From contig NZ_JABBNU010000007.1 in the NCBI RefSeq assembly GCF_012926615.1, positions 248,001 to 312,000 of the forward strand: DNA of 64,000 nt. Reading direction: 5' to 3'. A model generated the notes under the pieces. The model worked only from the letters and a program-made list of their open reading frames with translations, was not told the DNA's origin and searched no databases. The stretch comes from Marinigracilibium pacificum (lineage in GTDB: Bacteria > Bacteroidota > Bacteroidia > Cytophagales > Cyclobacteriaceae). This document shows positions 62,630-64,000 of the stretch, in pieces. Within the stretch, counting starts at the first letter, position 1; each line of letters opens with the position of its first letter. Position numbers and translations under genes: made by a program.

Positions 62630-64000
62630 ATGAGAAGCCTAAACAAAACTTACGCACATTTCGACCCTACATTAATTTCGGATAGGAACAGAATTGTATT
62701 TCTATTTCTTTTCTTTTTAATCAGTTCATTGGGTATCAAAGCTCAGGTTATAGTAACACCTGCTACAGGTGGAGAAAATGTGTGTGCTGACGGAAACTTT
62801 GTTTCCCTTGGCGATATATCAATTTTGGAAAATTCGGCAGCCGATTTTTCAGCGGTTGGAAATTATTCAGTTGATATAATTTTACCAGCGGGTTTTGAGT
62901 TTAATACAACAAACCTGAGTTTATATTCTACTCCTCAGGGTTCTGAAATATTTGTTATTAATGATGTATACCCTTTTACCAATGTTTATAGTGTAAATAT
63001 TTCAGTGGTATCAGCAGGGTTCTCTATAGATGAATTAGTTATTTCAGGTCTTCAGGTTAAGCTGACAGGAGGGGAATCTTCAGGAAATATTCTTTTTGGA
63101 GGTGGAAGTTCAAATGTATTTGGATTGTTTGGAGCAAACGCAGGAAATTTAAGTTTTTCAATTGTAGATGGAACCTTATCTGGCGGAGCAATGATCTGTA
63201 GCGGTGCATCAACAAATCTGACATTCAATTTCACTGGAGGAACAGCACCTTATAATGTTGTTTACTCTGATGGAACGACAAATTATACAGTAAACAATAT
63301 CAATGATGGTGCAACAGTATCTGTAAGCCCATCAACAACAACGACTTATAGCTTAGTTAGCGTAACCGATGCTAACGGATGTGCTGATGCAACACCAACA
63401 GGCACAGCAGTGGTAACGGTATCACCAACAGTCAGTGGAAACCTGGCTGCGAATGCATCACAATTGTGCGCAGGAGAGAGTGTAGATTTAACTTTTACGT
63501 TATCAGGATCATCAACTAATTATGATGTTTCTTATACTGACGGAAGTACAACCTTTAATCTTGTTGGAATCAGTTCAGGCCATGTAGAAACAATCACTCC
63601 ATCAGCAACAGCAACTTATAGCATTACAAGTGTCACAGCGAATGCAAGCGGATGTAATACCACAACAAATGTAAGTGGCACACCGACAATAACAGTGAAT
63701 CCGGTACCAGATGGATCGATGTCCGGAGGTGGAACAATTTGTTCAGGAGGAAACGCATCTTTAACTTTTAACCTCTCTTCAGGAAGTTCTCCTTATGATG
63801 TAGTTTATACTGATGGCATTACAAATTATACCGCAAACAATATAACTAATGGAACATCGGTTTCTGTTTCTCCGACCTTAACAACAACATATTCAATTGT
63901 AAGTGTTACCGACAATAATGGTTGTACAGACCCAACTCCAACCGGAAGTGCAACAGTTACGGTATCACCAACAGTTAGTGGAAGTCTTGGAGCTAATGCT
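62630..64000 (+). CDS. Large repeat adhesin, 3' end outside the window
   Basis: An open frame of 457 codons from ATG 62630 runs without a stop to the window edge. After a long N-terminal region with signal peptide (to about residue 40, ending GIKAQ), residues about 45-180 form a unique domain. Ig-like repeats of about 90 residues follow, in two alternating kinds: one starting SGGAMICSGA or SGGGTICSGG, the other SGNLAANASQLCAG or SGSLGANA. The pair repeats every 181 residues and is alike even in DNA (63418-63452 against 63961-63995). The build is that of SprB-like or gliding-associated surface proteins. The C-terminal domain, likely a T9SS signal, is not in the window. Confidence 0.85.
   Translation, partial: MRSLNKTYAHFDPTLISDRNRIVFLFLFFLISSLGIKAQVIVTPATGGENVCADGNFVSLGDISILENSAADFSAVGNYSVDIILPAGFEFNTTNLSLYSTPQGSEIFVINDVYPFTNVYSVNISVVSAGFSIDELVISGLQVKLTGGESSGNILFGGGSSNVFGLFGANAGNLSFSIVDGTLSGGAMICSGASTNLTFNFTGGTAPYNVVYSDGTTNYTVNNINDGATVSVSPSTTTTYSLVSVTDANGCADATPTGTAVVTVSPTVSGNLAANASQLCAGESVDLTFTLSGSSTNYDVSYTDGSTTFNLVGISSGHVETITPSATATYSITSVTANASGCNTTTNVSGTPTITVNPVPDGSMSGGGTICSGGNASLTFNLSSGSSPYDVVYTDGITNYTANNITNGTSVSVSPTLTTTYSIVSVTDNNGCTDPTPTGSATVTVSPTVSGSLGANA
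63418..64000 (+). repeat. Tandem Ig-like repeat DNA in the adhesin gene
   Basis: GGTATCACCAACAGT starts at 63418 and again at 63961, a period of 543 bases, with strong likeness in the bases that follow (AGTGGAA...GC.AATGC). The DNA-level match within a coding repeat suggests recent duplication or gene conversion. Confidence 0.8.

Overview
The window is AT-rich chromosomal DNA from a member of the Bacteroidota, most likely a free-living, probably marine Cytophagales-type bacterium. The evidence is a SusC/SusD pair, a hybrid two-component regulator, type IX secretion (T9SS) C-terminal sorting domains, PorT-like outer-membrane barrels, many lipoproteins, and Bacteroidota-style promoter boxes (TAnnTTTG) in place of E. 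coli-like ones. No rRNA, CRISPR array, integrase, transposase or prophage was seen. One tRNA is present.

Layout. 1-1260: a HAD hydrolase, a CAU-anticodon tRNA and a 53-bp duplication of the tRNA 3' end plus its terminator. 1264-20894: a beta-mannan utilisation locus. It holds SusC, SusD, a Cys-rich surface lipoprotein, a GH26 mannanase, a T9SS-exported GH5, a GH130 mannosylglucose phosphorylase, a GPH-type sugar symporter, a cellobiose/mannobiose 2-epimerase, an HTCS sensor-regulator, a second GH5 mannanase and a thioredoxin-like protein. The logic is extracellular cleavage of mannan, TonB-dependent uptake, cleavage to mannobiose, import, epimerisation to mannosyl-glucose, and phosphorolysis to mannose-1-phosphate plus glucose.

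21026-31400: a peptidoglycan-binding/L,D-transpeptidase-like protein, a DUF4136 lipoprotein, an OM barrel, then a long minus-strand run (Mrp, Nfu-type protein, M43 protease, Ddl, PASTA protein, T9SS cargo, rhodanese). 31505-37665: dnaG, ribBA, surE, two hypothetical envelope proteins and a SiaC-like regulator. 37726-48384: groEL/groES, a hypothetical, then the envelope/secretion run secG - TPR protein - lptE - sigma-54 activator - miaB, a YceI lipoprotein, a hexapeptide protein and an M14 peptidase. 48422-52204: DinB, a small membrane protein, a hypothetical, an HDAC-family deacetylase, a rhomboid protease and an OmpH/Skp-like lipoprotein.

52336-64000 is the most unusual part. A transporter-like/HEAT/cyclic-nucleotide-domain fusion is followed by a tightly overlapping set: a triple TIR-like protein, an nSTAND1 NTPase with one central membrane span and a seven-bladed WD40 propeller, an outer-membrane barrel with a helical N-terminus, and a propeller-like lipoprotein. 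A large repeat adhesin then runs off the window. TIR and STAND modules are best known from conflict and signalling systems. Here topology places the WD40 propeller in the periplasm beside outer-membrane partners, which suggests a trans-envelope sensing device that I do not recognise as a described system. This is inference from domain order, overlaps and topology.
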